Part shown: in pieces, positions 1 to 5,727 of the stretch
Position numbering within the stretch: position 1 is the first letter of the stretch
Layout of the letters: each line of letters opens with the position of its first letter
DNA from: Chloroflexota bacterium
GTDB lineage: Bacteria > Chloroflexota > Dehalococcoidia > JABGRK01
Direction of reading: 5' to 3'
Assembly (NCBI GenBank): GCA_030665485.1
Contig: DAOUZV010000081.1
Coordinates: 1 to 5,727, forward strand
Length of the DNA: 5,727 bases
Notes under the pieces: generated by a model
What the model saw: the letters and a program-made list of their open reading frames with translations, nothing else
The model's database searches: none
Told to the model about the DNA's origin: nothing
Position numbers and translations under genes: made by a program

Positions 1-351
1 GAGCGCAAGGTAATCGCCGTTGTCGGCGACGGCAGCGCCATGTGGGGCAACCAGGCGCTGTGGACGGCGGCACATTACAATATACCCGTTACCTTCGTTA
101 TCAGTGCAAATGCCAGTTACCGCATCCTCAACAGAACCAAAACCATTTTCTTGGGCCCAGAGGTCAAAGACAAGAAAATGCCAGGCTTTGAATTCGAGGA
201 TCCCAGGATCAACTTTGCCAAAATGGCCGAGTCTATGGGCGTTGCCGCACAGACAGTGACAAAGCCCGCAGACCTCAAGGGCGCTCTTAAAGCGGCGATT
301 GATTCCAACAAGCCGGCACTGGTTGAAGTATATGTTGATCCGACGGCATAA
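1..351 (+). CDS. ThDP-dependent 2-oxoacid decarboxylase/acetolactate synthase-like enzyme, C-terminal part (5' end outside window)
   Basis: Reading frame 1 is open from the first base to TAA at 349-351 and gives 116 residues; the ATG at 40 is internal, because the conserved motif begins upstream of it. The visible part is the C-terminal ThDP-pyrophosphate-binding domain. GDGS at residues 9-12 opens the metal/ThDP motif, followed by an ALWTAAHYNIPVTFVI helix-strand and then SANASY at 35-40. Families such as benzoylformate decarboxylase and acetolactate synthase usually read NNG(T/S)Y here. In this protein the first Asn is Ala36, while the second, the Mg2+ ligand, is kept as Asn37, 27 residues after Asp10 as in benzoylformate decarboxylase. 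The end (ALVEVYVDPTA) is typical of the family C-terminus. The enzyme is probably cytosolic and acts on a 2-oxoacid, but the substrate cannot be named because the N-terminal active-site glutamate region is missing. An intrinsic terminator follows 29 bases after the stop. Confidence 0.85.
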   Translation, partial: ERKVIAVVGDGSAMWGNQALWTAAHYNIPVTFVISANASYRILNRTKTIFLGPEVKDKKMPGFEFEDPRINFAKMAESMGVAAQTVTKPADLKGALKAAIDSNKPALVEVYVDPTA

Positions 352-380
352 AATTATAGGCAGGCAGGTTGTGAAAGTCA

Positions 381-413
381 GAGGCGGGCTCAATTGAGCC
401 CGCCTCTTTTTTT
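381..413 (+). terminator. Rho-independent terminator of the ThDP enzyme gene
   Basis: Bases 381-406 are a perfect 26-bp palindrome. In RNA it folds as an 11-bp GC-rich stem (GAGGCGGGCTC pairing with GAGCCCGCCTC) closed by an AATT loop, followed directly by seven T at 407-413. There is no matching A-run on the upstream side, so it works mainly for the + strand. It separates the ThDP enzyme from glutamate dehydrogenase as independent transcription units. Confidence 0.93.
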
Positions 414-468
414 GGTTGCGGGCATGATACATTATCTGATAGGCACCCGATAGTTAACCGTTTTAGTA

Positions 469-498
469 TTGACAAAACGGCTGTTTGTGTTGTAAAAT
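469..498 (+). promoter_or_regulatory. Sigma-70-type promoter of glutamate dehydrogenase
   Basis: A perfect -35 box TTGACA at 469-474 is followed after 18 bases by TAAAAT at 493-498, one mismatch from the -10 consensus. Transcription would begin near 505, leaving a leader of about 90 bases before the ATG at 595. The perfect -35 and near-perfect -10 suggest a strong basal promoter that would need control; paired inverted repeats lie just downstream. Confidence 0.75.
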
Positions 499-511
499 CC
501 AACACACGGAT

Positions 512-538
512 TTCGTAACACGAAGTTCGTAACACGAA
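512..538. promoter_or_regulatory. Tandem 13-bp inverted repeats, candidate operator for glutamate dehydrogenase
   Basis: TTCGTAACACGAA occurs twice, at 512-524 and 526-538, separated by one G, giving a 14-bp period. Each copy is itself an inverted repeat, TTCGT-AAC-ACGAA. The pair begins about 14 bases downstream of the -10 box, so it spans roughly +8 to +34 of the predicted transcript. A repressor bound there could block initiation or early elongation. An RNA role in the leader is also possible but less likely, because each arm is only 5 bp. The regulator is not identifiable from this window. Confidence 0.6.
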
Positions 539-573
539 TTAAGGTTAGATTTGAAATCCTTTGTCTTTAGAAC

Positions 574-592
574 AAGGAAGGGGGCTAGGGAG
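574..592 (+). promoter_or_regulatory. Ribosome binding region of glutamate dehydrogenase
   Basis: Two purine-rich stretches precede ATG 595: AAGGAAGGGGG at 574-584 (10-base spacing) and AGGGAG at 587-592 (2-base spacing). The first is the plausible Shine-Dalgarno site; the second is too close to the start codon to act alone. Confidence 0.65.
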
Positions 593-594
593 CG

Positions 595-1869
595 ATGATA
601 GAAAAGACTCTGGAAACAAAAACAGCGATCAATCCATTTGATGTAGTCAAAACACAGATAGACAGGTGTGCCGATATTCTCAATCTGGACCCTGATATAG
701 TGGCCATCCTCAAGAGCCCGATGCGGGAACTGCACGTGTCCCTGCCGGTGCATATGGATGACGGCTCGGTTAAGGTATTTCAGGGATTCAGGGTACAGCA
801 TAACGACGCCAGGGGTATCACCAAAGGCGGTATACGTTTTCATCCCGAGGAAACCATCGACACCATACGGGCTCTGGCCACGCTGATGACATGGAAAACA
901 TCTTTAGTTGACCTGCCGCTGGGTGGAGCCAAGGGCGGAATCGTCTGCAACCCCAAAGAAATGTCTTTGGGCGAACTGGAACGACTGAGCAGGGCGTATA
1001 TACGCTCCATTTTTCAGTTCATAGGACCGGAAAGAGACGTGCCGGCTCCCGATGTTTACACCAACCCCCAGATAATGGCCTGGATGATGGATGAGTACTC
1101 GATGATGCTGGGCAAGCCCCCGCAGTTCGGGGTTATCACCGGCAAGCCACTGGCCGTCGGCGGCTCCCCCGGACGTGGCGATGCCACGGCGCGCGGCGGC
1201 ACTTACACCATCCGAGAGGCGGCAAAGGCGGTTGGGCTGGATTTAAGCAAGGCCACGGTTGCCATACAAGGTTACGGCAACGCCGGCTATCATGCGGCCA
1301 GGCTTATTTCTGAGCTCTACGGAGCCAAGGTAGTGGGCGTATGCGACAGCAAGGGCGGCGTATACAATGCTGCCGGTATCAATCCGCAGGCGGCTTTCGA
1401 CTGTAAAGCGGCGACGGGCTCGGTGTGCAACCTGCCTGACGCGGAGTACATCACCAAGGAGGATATCCTGGAGCTGAAAGTAGATATACTCATCCCGGCA
1501 GCCATAGAAAACGCCATTACGCAAGCAAACGCGGCAAATATCAAATCCAAGATCGTTGCCGAGCTGGCCAACGGCCCCACCACCCCGGAGGCCGACGACA
1601 TTCTGTCCGACAAGGGCGTGCACTTAATACCCGACTTTTTGTGCAACGCCGGCGGCGTGACCGTTTCCTACATCGAGATGGTGCAGAACTCGTACATGTA
1701 CTCCTGGCAGGAGGACGAGGTACACCAGCTGCTGGACAGAAAAATGACAACAGCATACAATTCCGTGCTGAGCACCAGCCAGGAATACGATATAGATATG
1801 AGAGAGGCAGCCTACGTACTGGCGGTGCAGCGCGTGGTGGACGTGATGAAAATGCGCGGCTGGGTGTAG
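595..1869 (+). CDS. gdhA: Glutamate dehydrogenase (Glu/Leu/Phe/Val dehydrogenase family)
   Basis: This 424-residue cytosolic enzyme matches the usual length of hexameric glutamate dehydrogenases, which interconvert glutamate with 2-oxoglutarate, ammonia and NAD(P)H. The N-terminal substrate domain (about 1-180) carries GGIRFHP (78-84), then MTWKTSLVDLPLGGAKGG with Lys101 binding substrate and Lys113 as the catalytic lysine, and the catalytic Asp153 in VPAPDVYTNP. The Rossmann domain has QGYGNAG (225-231) and Asp251 after the second strand; this acid does not settle NAD versus NADP use. PDFLCNAGGVTVSYIE (347-361) supplies Ser358 near the substrate. The start is firm: an in-frame TAG at 586-588 leaves ATG 595 as the only possible start upstream of the conserved region. 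The purine-rich AAGGAAGGGGG at 574-584 serves as ribosome site, 10 bases away. It has its own promoter and terminator. Leucine or phenylalanine dehydrogenase is less likely, given length and motifs. Confidence 0.96.
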   Translation: MIEKTLETKTAINPFDVVKTQIDRCADILNLDPDIVAILKSPMRELHVSLPVHMDDGSVKVFQGFRVQHNDARGITKGGIRFHPEETIDTIRALATLMTWKTSLVDLPLGGAKGGIVCNPKEMSLGELERLSRAYIRSIFQFIGPERDVPAPDVYTNPQIMAWMMDEYSMMLGKPPQFGVITGKPLAVGGSPGRGDATARGGTYTIREAAKAVGLDLSKATVAIQGYGNAGYHAARLISELYGAKVVGVCDSKGGVYNAAGINPQAAFDCKAATGSVCNLPDAEYITKEDILELKVDILIPAAIENAITQANAANIKSKIVAELANGPTTPEADDILSDKGVHLIPDFLCNAGGVTVSYIEMVQNSYMYSWQEDEVHQLLDRKMTTAYNSVLSTSQEYDIDMREAAYVLAVQRVVDVMKMRGWV

Positions 1870-1901
1870 GCCGTTTTAACAAAATAGATTAGATAATAAA
1901 C

Positions 1902-1953
1902 AAACAGCGCCGTGGATTTGGTAGCGATAGGCTGTATCCAGCGGCGCTGTTTT
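1902..1953 (+). terminator. Bulged-stem terminator of glutamate dehydrogenase
   Basis: AAACAGCGCCG at 1902-1912 pairs perfectly with CGGCGCTGTTT at 1942-1952. The stem continues as TGGAT (1913-1917) with ATCCA (1936-1940) past a single bulged G at 1941, leaving an 18-base loop. The T tract is short (1950-1953, interrupted by CC, then TTTATT), so termination may be partial. The descending arm falls where the -35 box of the next gene's promoter should be. Confidence 0.75.
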
Positions 1954-1960
1954 CCTTTAT

Positions 1961-1966
1961 TATAAT
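1961..1966 (+). promoter_or_regulatory. -10 element (TATAAT) of the acyl-CoA synthetase gene
   Basis: This is a perfect TATAAT, 8 bases before the ATG at 1975. The expected start of transcription is near 1973-1975, so the transcript would begin at or next to the start codon. No recognisable -35 box or TGn extension is present; the -35 position (about 1938-1943) lies inside the 3' arm of the preceding terminator hairpin. AT-rich chance occurrence cannot be excluded. Confidence 0.55.
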
Positions 1967-1974
1967 GTTTACAT

Positions 1975-4143
1975 ATGGCTGACAAAGCTAAGGCAACCAG
2001 AAAGCGCCCCGACATAGGTACACTGCACTCGGTGCTGTCGCCGCGTTCGGTGGCGGTTATAGGCGCATCGCGGGGAGCGGGCACGCTGGGTCGCATAATC
2101 CTGCGCTCGCTGCTGGACGCCGATTTCACAGGCGTCATCTACCCGGTGAACCCCAACGCCGACGCCATAATGTCGATCAAGACGTATCCATCGGTGCAAG
2201 ATGTGCCCGGCGACATCGACCTGGCCATCATCGTGGTACCTGCGGCAATCGTACTTAACGTGGCCGAGGAGTGCGGGCGCAAGGGCGTGCGCGCCATGGT
2301 GGTTATCTCCGACGGCTTCAGAGAACGCGGGCCTATTGGCGGCAAGAATGAAAACCTGCTGCGCGGTATTGCGCGGAAATACGGCATGCGCCTGGTGGGC
2401 CCGAACTGCATGGGCGTTATCAACACCGATCCTAAAATCAATCTCAACGGCACCTTCTCAAGGGTGTTTCCGCCGCGGGGCAACGTCGCCTTTCTATCTC
2501 AAAGCGGAGCCATGGGGCTGGTGACACTGAGGCATGCCAGCGACCTGAATATAGGCATATCCAGCTTCATCAGCGTGGGCAACCGCGCCGACGTCTCCAC
2601 CAACGACATGCTGGAGTACTGGGAAAAAGATAAAGCGACAAAGGTTATCCTTTTATATCTTGAATCGTTCGGAAACCCGAGAAGGTTCGCCCGCATCTCC
2701 AAACGCATCTCATATTCAAAACCGATAGTGGCGGTGAAAAGCGGCAGCACGCCTGCAGGCTCAAGAGCGGCGCTTTCGCACACCGGCGCACTGGCCACCC
2801 CGGCGATAATGACGGATGCGTTGTTCAATCAGGCGGGTATAATTCGTGTTGATTCAGTGGAGGAGCTTTTCGATCTGGCGGCGTTGCTGTCGAATCAGCC
2901 CATTCCCAAGGGAAACCGTATTGCCATCGTCACCAATGGCGGAGGACCAGGCACCATGGCAGCCGATTTTGCCGAGCGCAACGGGTTAATACTGCCGCAG
3001 TTTAAAAAGGCAACGGCGGATGAGATAAGCGCCGTGATAACGCGCGACATCAGGATAAATAACCCACTCGATCTGACGGCGGGCGCATCACCCCAGGTAT
3101 TCGAGAAGGTACTACGCCTGCTGGCTTCGGATCCCAATTATGACAGCGTGCTCACCATATTCATCCCGCCCACAACCATGGGCACCAGCGAAATGGCAAA
3201 GGCCATTGGCAAGGCAGCCCCGGCTTTTGCCGAAAACGATAAGTCTGTCGTCTGTTGCTTCATCGGCCAGCACGGCATAACCGAACAGCTGGGGGCTAAG
3301 CGCCACTACGTGCCCACCTTCCTTTTCCCCGAGGATGCCATCAGGGCAATAGCAAGGGCAACATGCCACGGTGCCCTGCTTGAAAAACCCATAGGCGTAA
3401 TCCCCGAGCTAAATGACATCGACAGGCAGGCTGCCAGAGACCTGATAGACAGGCTGATTGAGAACAACAGGCGCGGGCCCTTCTGGATGGCAAGCATGGA
3501 TGTAGCCGCACTGCTGGGCCACTATGGGATACGCTTCATCGAAACGCAAGTTGCCACAACGGCAAAAGAGGCGGGGGAAATTGCGGTCAAGATGGGATTT
3601 CCTGTGGCGGTCAAGCTTAACTCGTCCACCATCATCCACAAGACCGATGTGGGCGGCGTTATGCTGGATTTAAGGACAGAAAACGAGGTTACCGAGGCCT
3701 TTACAGATATAGAGGACAAGCTTAAAGCACTGGGACGCGCTTCAGAAATGGAGGGGGTGATGGTGCAGACGATGACTCACGGCAGCTTCGAGACGATAGT
3801 GGGCGTTACCCAGGACAGGCTGTTTGGGCCGCTGATAATGTTCGGCACCGGCGGTATCTACTCCGAGCTGCTTGATGATGTATCCACCAGGCTACATCCG
3901 CTGACCGACCTTGGCGCCGAGGAGCTTATCGGATCCATAAAAATGGCCAGGCTCTTTGACGGCTTCAGGGGGGCACCACCCAGCGACAAGAAATCGCTTG
4001 TAGACCTGCTGCTGAGGCTGTCGGCGCTGGTTGAGGATATGCCCGAGATTGCGGAGCTGGACTTCAATCCGGTGAAGGTCATGCCCGTGGGGCAGGGGTA
4101 TGTCATCGTTGACGCTAGGATACTGGTAACCGAGCTAGCTTAG
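1975..4143 (+). CDS. NDP-forming acyl-CoA synthetase (acetate--CoA ligase, ADP-forming), fused alpha-beta form
   Basis: This 722-residue cytosolic enzyme converts acyl-CoA, phosphate and ADP into free acid, CoA and ATP. The domain order is that of a fused alpha-beta ACD: a CoA-binding Rossmann domain (SVAVIGAS at 25-32, IYPVNP at 55-60), succinyl-CoA-ligase-like domains (about 150-470), and a C-terminal ATP-grasp domain (about 500-715). The phosphohistidine is His269 in AALSHTGAL, and a second conserved His555 in STIIHKTDVGG belongs to the phosphate-shuttle site of the beta part. ELDFNPV (694-700) supplies acidic/Asn metal ligands. The protein ends after the ATP-grasp, so it is not a PatZ-type lysine acetyltransferase with a GNAT tail. 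The substrate (acetate, or branched or aryl acids) cannot be read from sequence. An in-frame TAA at 1963-1965 makes ATG 1975 the earliest start, but it lacks a Shine-Dalgarno. GTG 2032 is an alternative that would begin just before LSPRSVAVIGAS. Confidence 0.93.
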   Translation: MADKAKATRKRPDIGTLHSVLSPRSVAVIGASRGAGTLGRIILRSLLDADFTGVIYPVNPNADAIMSIKTYPSVQDVPGDIDLAIIVVPAAIVLNVAEECGRKGVRAMVVISDGFRERGPIGGKNENLLRGIARKYGMRLVGPNCMGVINTDPKINLNGTFSRVFPPRGNVAFLSQSGAMGLVTLRHASDLNIGISSFISVGNRADVSTNDMLEYWEKDKATKVILLYLESFGNPRRFARISKRISYSKPIVAVKSGSTPAGSRAALSHTGALATPAIMTDALFNQAGIIRVDSVEELFDLAALLSNQPIPKGNRIAIVTNGGGPGTMAADFAERNGLILPQFKKATADEISAVITRDIRINNPLDLTAGASPQVFEKVLRLLASDPNYDSVLTIFIPPTTMGTSEMAKAIGKAAPAFAENDKSVVCCFIGQHGITEQLGAKRHYVPTFLFPEDAIRAIARATCHGALLEKPIGVIPELNDIDRQAARDLIDRLIENNRRGPFWMASMDVAALLGHYGIRFIETQVATTAKEAGEIAVKMGFPVAVKLNSSTIIHKTDVGGVMLDLRTENEVTEAFTDIEDKLKALGRASEMEGVMVQTMTHGSFETIVGVTQDRLFGPLIMFGTGGIYSELLDDVSTRLHPLTDLGAEELIGSIKMARLFDGFRGAPPSDKKSLVDLLLRLSALVEDMPEIAELDFNPVKVMPVGQGYVIVDARILVTELA

Positions 4144-5172
4144 GGCTTTGACGGCAGAGCGCACGTTTTCCAGAATGTAATCCACATCGGACGCATCTAT
4201 CTGCCAGTGCAACACCACCCGGAAGCTGCTGCCGCCCGCTCCGAACTTTATCCCCTTTTCTATCAATCGTTCAGACAGGACATTACCGGAGATATTATCG
4301 GCCACGGTGAACCTGAACATGTTGGTTTGCACTTTATCCAGCTCAACGGATACGCCTTCTATCTGCGCCAGACCCTCTGCCAAGCGCTTGGCGTTTTTGT
4401 GATCGTCGGCCATGCGGTCGATCATGCTGTCCAGGGCGACTATGCCGGCGGCGGCGATGATGCCCGCCTGACGCAGTTGTCCGCCTATCATCTTGCGCAG
4501 CCTGCGGGCGCGCTCAATGGCCTCAGCCGAGCCGCACAAGACCGACCCCACCGGCCCTCCCAGGCCCTTTGACAGACAGAAGGTGACGGTGTCCACGGAA
4601 TCGGCAAGCTGGCTGACAGGGGTGTTTAATGCGACGGATGCGTTGAATATGCGGGCGCCGTCCAGGTGAACCTTAAGGCCGTTTTTATGGGCGATATTGG
4701 CGATGTTATCGGTATAGTCGGCGCTTATGGCCGCGCCGCCGCACCTGTTATGCGTGTTTTCCAGACACAGCAGGCTCATATTGCGGGAGTGGGTATGATT
4801 CATGCGAAGGGCCGCCTCCAGGTCGGCGTGAGCGATACGGCCCTGCTCATCATTGGGGAGAGCTCGCAACAGCGTTCCGGCCACGGCCGATGCTCCACCC
4901 ACCTCAAACCAGAGAATATGCGCCTCGCTGCCCAATACCACCTCGTCTCCCGGTTGAGTGTTGGTCATCACGCCGAGCAGATTGCCCATGGTGCCGCTGC
5001 ATGCCAGCAGCGCCGCCTCTTTGTTGAACATATCTGCGGCCATCTGCTGCAGGCGGTTGACGGTGGGATCCTCGCCGTGACCGTCGTCGCCGACTTCGGC
5101 TTCGAATATAGCCTGGCGCATCTGCTGCGTGGGATGGGATACGGTATCGCTGCGCATATCGAGAATCTTCAT
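4135..5172 (-). CDS. ltaE: Low-specificity L-threonine aldolase (PLP-dependent, fold type I)
   Basis: This cytosolic 345-residue protein matches the family length. It would cleave L-threonine or L-allo-threonine to glycine and acetaldehyde. Landmarks are MRSDTVSHPT at 6-15, GDDGHGEDPTVNRLQ at 28-42, SGTMGN at 59-64 in the PLP phosphate region, and His85 in SEAHILWFE, which stacks on the cofactor ring. ENTHNRCGG follows at 138-146, Asp171 in VHLDGAR contacts the pyridine nitrogen, and Lys202 in CLSKGLGGPVGS is the Schiff-base lysine. GGQLRQAGIIAAAG (230-243) and FRVVLHWQIDASDVDY (317-332) are also typical. ATG 5172 is the first start after an in-frame TAG and has GAGGT (5184-5180) 7 bases upstream. 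The 3' end overlaps the convergent acyl-CoA synthetase by 9 bp, with no room for a terminator. Threonine or allo-threonine stereopreference cannot be read from sequence. Confidence 0.95.
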   Translation of the reverse strand: MKILDMRSDTVSHPTQQMRQAIFEAEVGDDGHGEDPTVNRLQQMAADMFNKEAALLACSGTMGNLLGVMTNTQPGDEVVLGSEAHILWFEVGGASAVAGTLLRALPNDEQGRIAHADLEAALRMNHTHSRNMSLLCLENTHNRCGGAAISADYTDNIANIAHKNGLKVHLDGARIFNASVALNTPVSQLADSVDTVTFCLSKGLGGPVGSVLCGSAEAIERARRLRKMIGGQLRQAGIIAAAGIVALDSMIDRMADDHKNAKRLAEGLAQIEGVSVELDKVQTNMFRFTVADNISGNVLSERLIEKGIKFGAGGSSFRVVLHWQIDASDVDYILENVRSAVKALS

Positions 5173-5202
5173 AACATTTACCTCAGTTTTTACGTTCGTC
5201 TA

Positions 5203-5218
5203 ACGCAATATGATACCA
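5203..5218 (-). promoter_or_regulatory. Extended -10 promoter of the threonine aldolase gene
   Basis: On the minus strand TGG-TATCAT (5218-5210) fits a TGn-extended -10 box, which can work without a good -35. Transcription would begin near 5203, giving a leader of about 30 bases with the GAGGT ribosome site. The region 17-18 bases upstream has no convincing -35 and is occupied by a small hairpin. Confidence 0.5.
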
Positions 5219-5219
5219 C

Positions 5220-5246
5220 AAAAGCGGCGGTTTTGATATCGCCTGC
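5220..5246 (-). terminator. Possible weak terminator of the YgjP-like gene
   Basis: Read on the minus strand, GCaGGCG (5246-5240) can pair with CGCCGC (5229-5224) with one bulged A and a 10-base loop, followed by TTTT (5223-5220). The six-base-pair stem and short T run make it weak, and read-through into threonine aldolase is plausible. It is the only terminator-like element in the 91-bp gap. Confidence 0.35.
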
Positions 5247-5263
5247 AACGTATTTTTTGGGTA

Positions 5264-5727
5264 TCAGACGCTTATGCTCAAATAGCCTTCGTGTTTCCTT
5301 ATCCATTGTCTGTGGGATTTCCAATCAGGGCAGTGCGCCGCAACCACATCCCAGTAGGCCTTTGAGTGGCCCATTACCACCAGATGCGCAAGTTCGTGGA
5401 TTATGACGTAGTCGATTATATGGGGCGGGAACATTATCAGCTTCCAGTTCAAGCTGATGTTGCCCTGGCCGGAGCAGCTCCCCCAGCGTGTTCTCTGGCC
5501 CCTGATGAAAATGCGGTTATACCTAACTCCCAGGCTGGCGGCCAGCTCGCATGCCCTCTGTGCCATGTATGTATGCGCACGACCGTAAAGCCACCGCTTG
5601 AGTGCTAGTGCGGCAGTGCCATTACCGCATTTGCCCTCTATCAGGAATGCGTTGTTTTCTAATCTGACATTGCACTCGCTACGGTGATTACTGCTGAGGA
5701 GCACTTGGTACTGCTGACCCAGATAGG
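5264..5727 (-). CDS. YgjP/DUF45 (WLM-like) metallopeptidase-domain protein, C-terminal part (5' end outside window)
   Basis: The minus-strand frame is open from the window edge to TGA at 5266-5264, about 154 residues. The family signature RTRWGSCS (5494-5471) is followed by the zinc site HELAH (5398-5384) and a third histidine in GHSKAYW (His at 5368-5366), giving HExxH-x5-H. This layout is standard for the YgjP-like metal-dependent hydrolase domain, whose physiological substrate is generally unknown. A GTG at 5704-5702 could be read as a start. However, the codons upstream stay open and spell YLGQQYQ, which matches the strand that normally opens this domain, so the gene most likely continues beyond the window and GTG encodes an internal Val. 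No signal peptide or membrane segment is seen in the visible part. It lies 91 bp upstream of threonine aldolase on the same strand, with no obvious functional link. Confidence 0.88.
   Translation of the reverse strand, partial: YLGQQYQVLLSSNHRSECNVRLENNAFLIEGKCGNGTAALALKRWLYGRAHTYMAQRACELAASLGVRYNRIFIRGQRTRWGSCSGQGNISLNWKLIMFPPHIIDYVIIHELAHLVVMGHSKAYWDVVAAHCPDWKSHRQWIRKHEGYLSISV

Noticed and set aside
20..259. 79-residue open frame on the + strand inside the ThDP enzyme
   Set aside because: It is out of frame with the clearly conserved ThDP-binding domain and has no recognisable motif.
505..594. Riboswitch in the gdhA leader
   Set aside because: The roughly 90-base leader shows only the two small inverted repeats and no terminator or recognisable aptamer core, such as the paired motifs of a glycine or glutamine riboswitch.
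463..843. 126-residue open frame on the - strand across the gdhA promoter and start
   Set aside because: It overlaps a strong + strand promoter, the operator-like repeats and conserved GDH coding sequence, and has no recognisable domain; best read as chance.
4666..5406. 246-residue open frame on the + strand
   Set aside because: It lies opposite the threonine aldolase and YgjP-like genes, both with full sets of family motifs. It shows no recognisable domain, has low-complexity His/Ala/Gly-rich composition typical of an antisense frame, and would cover the aldolase promoter.
5702..5704. GTG as the start codon of the YgjP-like gene
   Set aside because: The frame stays open to the window edge, and the residues upstream (YLGQQYQ) fit the domain's usual first strand, so a start outside the window is more likely.
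1..5727. CRISPR array, tRNA/rRNA, insertion sequence, prophage or defence system
   Set aside because: No spaced direct-repeat array, no tRNA or rRNA-like folds, no transposase or terminal repeats, and no nuclease-effector gene pairs were seen. The only tandem repeat is the two-copy 13-mer ahead of gdhA, which is too few and too short for CRISPR.

Overview
The window looks like bacterial chromosome from an anaerobe with moderately high GC. ATA (Ile) and AGG (Arg) codons are frequent, promoters are sigma-70-like, and gaps are short. The gene set is a ThDP-dependent 2-oxoacid enzyme, a glutamate dehydrogenase, a fused ADP-forming acyl-CoA synthetase, a threonine aldolase and a YgjP-type metalloprotein. 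It would fit a peptide- or amino-acid-using anaerobe. A Dehalococcoidia-like Chloroflexota is my best guess, but it is inference from gene content and style, not something the sequence proves.

Layout. Bases 1-351 (+) are the C-terminal end of a ThDP-dependent enzyme, closed by a textbook intrinsic terminator at 381-413. Bases 414-594 hold a strong promoter and a tandem pair of 13-bp inverted repeats, then the ribosome site of a complete glutamate dehydrogenase (595-1869, +). A hairpin at 1902-1952 ends that gene. A perfect TATAAT lies only 8 bases ahead of the ATG of a 722-residue NDP-forming acyl-CoA synthetase (1975-4143, +), so this mRNA may be leaderless. The synthetase runs tail-to-tail into a threonine aldolase (5172-4135, -), and the two coding regions share 9 bp that include both stop codons. 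Upstream of the aldolase on the same strand is the end of a YgjP/DUF45 metallopeptidase-like gene (5264-5727, -) whose start lies outside the window.

How the genes may work together. Glutamate dehydrogenase links glutamate to 2-oxoglutarate, ammonia and NAD(P)H. Transamination onto 2-oxoglutarate would give other 2-oxoacids. These can be oxidised to acyl-CoAs by ferredoxin-linked enzymes not seen here, and the acyl-CoA synthetase would recover the thioester energy as ATP. Threonine aldolase would feed glycine and acetaldehyde into the same metabolism. Each gene appears to have its own promoter, so this is a neighbourhood and not an operon.

I see no CRISPR array, tRNA, rRNA, insertion sequence or defence system. 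The most interesting signals are regulatory: the paired operator-like repeats ahead of glutamate dehydrogenase, and the very compact terminator/promoter junctions.
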